Part shown: positions 61,332-64,000 of the stretch, one piece after another
Numbering within the stretch: position 1 is the first letter of the stretch
Layout: every line of letters begins with the position of its first letter
Origin: Streptomyces monomycini
GTDB taxonomy: Bacteria > Actinomycetota > Actinomycetes > Streptomycetales > Streptomycetaceae
DNA: 64,000 nt
Reading direction: 5' to 3'
NCBI RefSeq assembly: GCF_022271435.1
Contig: NZ_JAFIQY010000023.1
Location: 62,001-126,000, forward strand
Position numbers and translations under genes: made by a program
Notes under the pieces: generated by a model
Seen by the model: only the letters and a program-made list of their open reading frames with translations
Told to the model about the DNA's origin: nothing
Databases searched by the model: none

Positions 61332-62543
61332 ATGGATCTCGAACTCGGCGCGGACGACGAGGAGTTCCGGCGCGCGGCACGGGACTGGCTGACCGCCCGC
61401 GTACCCGCCGCACCCCTGCCCTCCCTGGAGACGGCGGAGGGTTTCGCCGCCCACCGCGCGTGGGAGCGCGAACTGCACTCAGGACGCTGGTCGGTGGTGT
61501 CCTGGCCCGAGGAGTACGGCGGGCGCGGCGCCTCCCTGGTCCGTTGGCTGCTGTTCGAGGAGGAGTACTACGCAGCACGGGCGCCCGCCCGGGTCTCCCA
61601 GAACGGCATCAGCCTGCTCGCCCCCACCCTTTTCGAGCACGGGACGGACGAGCAGCTGGCGCGCGTGCTGCCCGCGATGGCGAGCGGGGCGACCGTCTGG
61701 GCGCAGGCGTGGTCCGAGCCCGGCGCCGGTTCCGATCTCGCCGCGCTGCGGTCGGCCGCCGTACGGACCGAGGGCGGCTGGCTGCTGCGCGGGCACAAGA
61801 CGTGGTCCTCCCGGGCGGCCTTCGCGGACCGGGCCTTCGGGCTGTTCCGCAGCCATCCCGGCGCGGACCGGCCGCACCACGGGCTCACGTATCTGATGTT
61901 CGACCTGACCGCGCCGGGCGTGACGGTGCGGCCGATCGGCCGTCTCGACGGGAAGCCGGCCTTCGCCGAGCTGTTCCTGGACGACGTGTTCGTGCCGGAC
62001 GCGGACGTGATCGGCGAACCGGGCCGGGGCTGGTCGGTCGCGATGAGCACGGCGGGCAACGAGCGGGGGCTGACGCTGCGCAGCCCGGGGCGCTTCACGG
62101 CCGCCGCCGCCCGCCTCACCGCCCTGTGGCGGGACATCGCCGACCCCGCCGACACGGCACTGCGCGACCGGGTCGCCGACGCGGTCATCGGCGCCCGCGC
62201 CTACCAGCTGGCCGCCTGCGCCCAGGCCGCGCGGATCGCGGCGGGGAGCGCGCCGAAGGCGGCGGGCGGCGCACCGGCGGCAGGACGCGCCGCCCCCGGC
62301 GCCGAGGCCAGCCTCACCAAGGTCTTCTGGTCCGAGCTGGACATCGCCCTGCACGAAACCGCGCTCGACCTCCTCGGCCCGTACGGCGAGCTGGCCGCCG
62401 ACGCCGCCGAGGCACCGGACCACGGGAGCTGGGCCGACGGCTGGATCTTCGCGCTGGCCGGCCCGGTCTACGCCGGGACCAACGAGATCCAGCGCGACAT
62501 CATCGCCGAACGGCTGCTGGGCCTGCCCAAGGGACGACGCTGA
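61332..62543 (+). CDS. fadE31: FadE31-like acyl-CoA dehydrogenase
   Basis: A 403-residue acyl-CoA dehydrogenase. ETAEGFAAHRAWERELHSG, WPEEYGGRGASLVRWLLFEEEYY, ARVSQNGISLLAPTLFEHGT and AQAWSEPGAGSDLAALRS resemble mycobacterial FadE31 segment by segment, and the end GPVYAGTNEIQRDIIAERLL is typical. In the HIP pathway FadE31 with FadE32 form a heteromeric dehydrogenase for ring-derived acyl-CoA. An Ala/Gly/Pro-rich insert (APKAAGGAPAAGRAAPGA) near residue 312 is not in relatives. AGGGAGG lies ten bases upstream of the ATG; fadE32 follows after 26 bp. Confidence 0.9.
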   Translation: MDLELGADDEEFRRAARDWLTARVPAAPLPSLETAEGFAAHRAWERELHSGRWSVVSWPEEYGGRGASLVRWLLFEEEYYAARAPARVSQNGISLLAPTLFEHGTDEQLARVLPAMASGATVWAQAWSEPGAGSDLAALRSAAVRTEGGWLLRGHKTWSSRAAFADRAFGLFRSHPGADRPHHGLTYLMFDLTAPGVTVRPIGRLDGKPAFAELFLDDVFVPDADVIGEPGRGWSVAMSTAGNERGLTLRSPGRFTAAAARLTALWRDIADPADTALRDRVADAVIGARAYQLAACAQAARIAAGSAPKAAGGAPAAGRAAPGAEASLTKVFWSELDIALHETALDLLGPYGELAADAAEAPDHGSWADGWIFALAGPVYAGTNEIQRDIIAERLLGLPKGRR

Positions 62544-62569
62544 GCCGGACCGGCGAGGGGAGTTGAGGA

Positions 62570-63649
62570 ATGCGGTTCCTCCTGGACGACGAGCAGCGGG
62601 ACTTCGGGCGGACGCTCGGCCGGTTGCTGGCGGCGGCGGAGACCCCGGCCGCCGTACGGGCCTGGGGTGCCGGAGACCACGCCCCCGGGCGCGCGGTGTG
62701 GCGGCGGCTCGGGGAGGCCGGGGTGTTCGGGCTGGCCGTACCGGAGAAGTACGGGGGCTCGGGGTTCCTGCCGGTCGAACTGGTCGTGGCGTACGTCGAG
62801 GCGGGGCGGCACGCCGTCCCGGGCCCGCTGGTGGAGACGGCCGCGGCGGCCGCGCTGTTCGGCCGGCTCGACGACCCGGGTCCGGCCGGGCGCCGGCTGC
62901 CCGCCATCGCGGCAGGGGACGCGATGATCTCGTACGCGGATCCGGCGCACGGGCCGTACACCCTCGACGCGACGGCCGCCGACGCCGTCTTCCTCACGCA
63001 CGGCGACACGCTGCGGCGGATCGGCGGGAGCGGGCCGGAACCGGTCCAGCCGTCGGTCGATCCGTCCCGGCGACTGTCCCGGTGCGCGGCGGAGGGCGGG
63101 GGCGTCCTGGCGAGCGGACCGGCCGTACGGGCCGCCGCCGCGCACGCCGCGGACACCGCGCGGCTGCTCACCGCGGCGCAGGCGCTCGGCGTCGGCCGGC
63201 GGCTGCTGGACGACACCGTGGCGTACGTCAAGCAGCGCACCCAGTTCGGCGTCGCCGTCGGCTCGTTCCAGGCGGTGAAGCACCGGCTGGCGGATGTACT
63301 GGTGGCACTGGAGTTCGCCGAGCCGCTCGTCTTCGGAGCCGCGGTGGAACTCGCGGGCGGGACGGCGGGCGGCGGCGCGGACCCGGCCGACGCGGACCCG
63401 ACCTGCGCGGACCCGGCCGACGCGGGCCCGGCCGACGCGGGCACCGCGATCGCGATGGCGAAGGTGGCCGCGGGCGAGGCCGCCTACGCCGCGGCCCGGG
63501 CCGCGCTCCAGTTGCACGGCGCCCTGGGCTACACCGACGAACTGGACCTCTCCTTGTGGATGCGCAAGGCGCGAGCGCTGCGTGGCGCCTGGGGCACACC
63601 CGCGGAGTGCCGGGCCCGGGTGCTGGCCTCCCCCACGCCGGGCCGGTGA
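62570..63649 (+). CDS. fadE32: FadE32-like acyl-CoA dehydrogenase subunit
   Basis: A 359-residue shorter acyl-CoA dehydrogenase-like subunit (MRFLLDDEQRDFGRTLGRLL). EKYGGSGFLPVELVVAYVEAG, VKQRTQFGVAVGSFQAVKHRLADVLV by position and LQLHGALGYTDELDLSLWMRKAR mark the family. The flavin-contact middle region is degenerate, as expected for the second subunit of an alpha2beta2 dehydrogenase such as FadE31/FadE32. An in-frame 15-bp repeat adds ADPAD-type residues at about 270-289. It starts with a strong GGGGAG/GAGGA region and is transcribed with fadE31. FadE33 is not seen. Confidence 0.87.
   Translation: MRFLLDDEQRDFGRTLGRLLAAAETPAAVRAWGAGDHAPGRAVWRRLGEAGVFGLAVPEKYGGSGFLPVELVVAYVEAGRHAVPGPLVETAAAAALFGRLDDPGPAGRRLPAIAAGDAMISYADPAHGPYTLDATAADAVFLTHGDTLRRIGGSGPEPVQPSVDPSRRLSRCAAEGGGVLASGPAVRAAAAHAADTARLLTAAQALGVGRRLLDDTVAYVKQRTQFGVAVGSFQAVKHRLADVLVALEFAEPLVFGAAVELAGGTAGGGADPADADPTCADPADAGPADAGTAIAMAKVAAGEAAYAAARAALQLHGALGYTDELDLSLWMRKARALRGAWGTPAECRARVLASPTPGR
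63377..63436 (+). repeat. Four in-frame 15-bp units in fadE32
   Basis: Units at 63377, 63392, 63407 and 63422 of GCGGACCCGGCCGAC (Ala-Asp-Pro-Ala-Asp) with few changes. Confidence 0.92.
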
Positions 63650-63683
63650 GCGGGGCGAGCACCCGAAGGCAAATCCTTTACGA

Positions 63684-63700
63684 GTAAAACACCTGTTAAG
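63684..63700. promoter_or_regulatory. Weak third copy of the KstR2-like site
   Basis: On the minus strand CTTAACAGGTGTTTTAC matches the other two operators at about 12 of 17 positions, with the half-palindrome AACA-CC-TGTT. It precedes the last gene by nine bases. Confidence 0.4.
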
Positions 63701-63708
63701 CTTTTCGT

Positions 63709-64000
63709 ATGGGGAAACATGCCAGACCGACGGGAAAGCAGGCAGCGGCCCTCTCCGGGGGCGCCGGCGCGGTCCGCGCGCGCCCGCTGCCCCTCAGGAG
63801 CACGGTCCTGCTGCGCCGCCCCGTGGACATCTGGCACAAGCCCGCGCTGAGCGCGGTCGTCGCCCTCGGCATCCCCGAGTTCATCCTGTTCGCGCTGGGC
63901 CGTCTGGACCTGGTCCTGTACACCTCGGCCGGGGCGATGTGCGCCCTGTACGCGCACGGCCTGCCGTACGCGGCCCGCGCGCGCACGCTGGCGTGGGTGG
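63709..64000 (+). CDS. FUSC-like membrane protein, cut by the window end
   Basis: The first 97 residues of an open frame that runs off the right edge. After a basic N-terminus (MGKHARPTGKQ) comes a hydrophobic part with ALSAVVALGIPEFILFALGR and LVLYTSAGAMCALYAHGLPY, which resembles the first helices of FUSC-type transporters. The ATG lies just after the weak third operator, so it might belong to the steroid regulon as a transporter. Too little is visible to be firm. Confidence 0.6.
   Translation, partial: MGKHARPTGKQAAALSGGAGAVRARPLPLRSTVLLRRPVDIWHKPALSAVVALGIPEFILFALGRLDLVLYTSAGAMCALYAHGLPYAARARTLAWV

Overview
The window is chromosomal DNA from a high-GC actinomycete, most probably Streptomyces or a close relative. 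The evidence is very strong G/C bias at third codon positions, many GTG starts (one TTG), typical Streptomyces families (SCO6745-type protein, Tex, FUSC membrane proteins, BCCT transporter, several secreted peptidases and small secreted proteins), and perfect GC-rich hairpins without U-tracts between genes. I see no rRNA, tRNA, CRISPR array, insertion sequence or prophage.

Layout. 1-9.6 kb: SCO6745-type protein (cut by the left edge), methyltransferase, Tex, FUSC transporter, D-amino-acid-oxidase-like enzyme. 9.6-18.5 kb: BCCT osmolyte transporter and a secreted-hydrolase block (M14 carboxypeptidase, S15 X-Pro peptidase, M1 aminopeptidase, sphingomyelinase). 18.5-25 kb: drug exporter, amino-acid permease, MerR regulator and Schlafen/AlbA-type protein. 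25-31 kb: a minus-strand beta-oxidation operon (CoA-transferase/racemase, acyl-CoA dehydrogenase, thiolase, FadJ). 31-32.4 kb: decayed DNA with an acetyltransferase remnant and a small secreted-protein remnant. 32.4-44 kb: MgtC, a phosphatase, a NanT/NanA-like coupled pair, endonuclease V, acetyltransferases, and a TetR/P450/ferredoxin unit around a perfect 18-bp palindrome. 43.9-45 kb: a lincosamide-nucleotidyltransferase-like gene behind what looks like an antibiotic-responsive leader. 45-50 kb: a sugar-phosphate cluster (sugar porter, SIS isomerase, class II aldolase, DeoR regulator).

The most notable region is 52.3-63.7 kb. It matches in content and partly in order the KstR2 regulon of mycobacteria and rhodococci, which degrades the steroid C and D rings (HIP pathway): two SDRs divergent from echA20-ipdA-ipdB-ipdC, then ipdF-kstR2-fadA6 divergent from fadE31-fadE32. 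Both divergent promoters carry nearly the same 19-20-bp operator (CCTAACAA-nn-GTTTGGT), differing from the known KstR2 box by one or two positions. A 3-alpha-hydroxysteroid-dehydrogenase-like SDR lies just upstream. The HIP-CoA ligase FadD3, FadE30 and FadE33 are not in the window. This suggests that the organism can metabolise steroid nuclei or similar hydrindane or terpenoid compounds.

A second pattern runs through the window. Short tandem repeats (15, 18, 19, 27 and 43 bp units) are frequent between genes and inside the 3' ends of coding sequences. In the steroid cluster they add in-frame low-complexity stretches to EchA20, IpdA, one SDR and FadE32.
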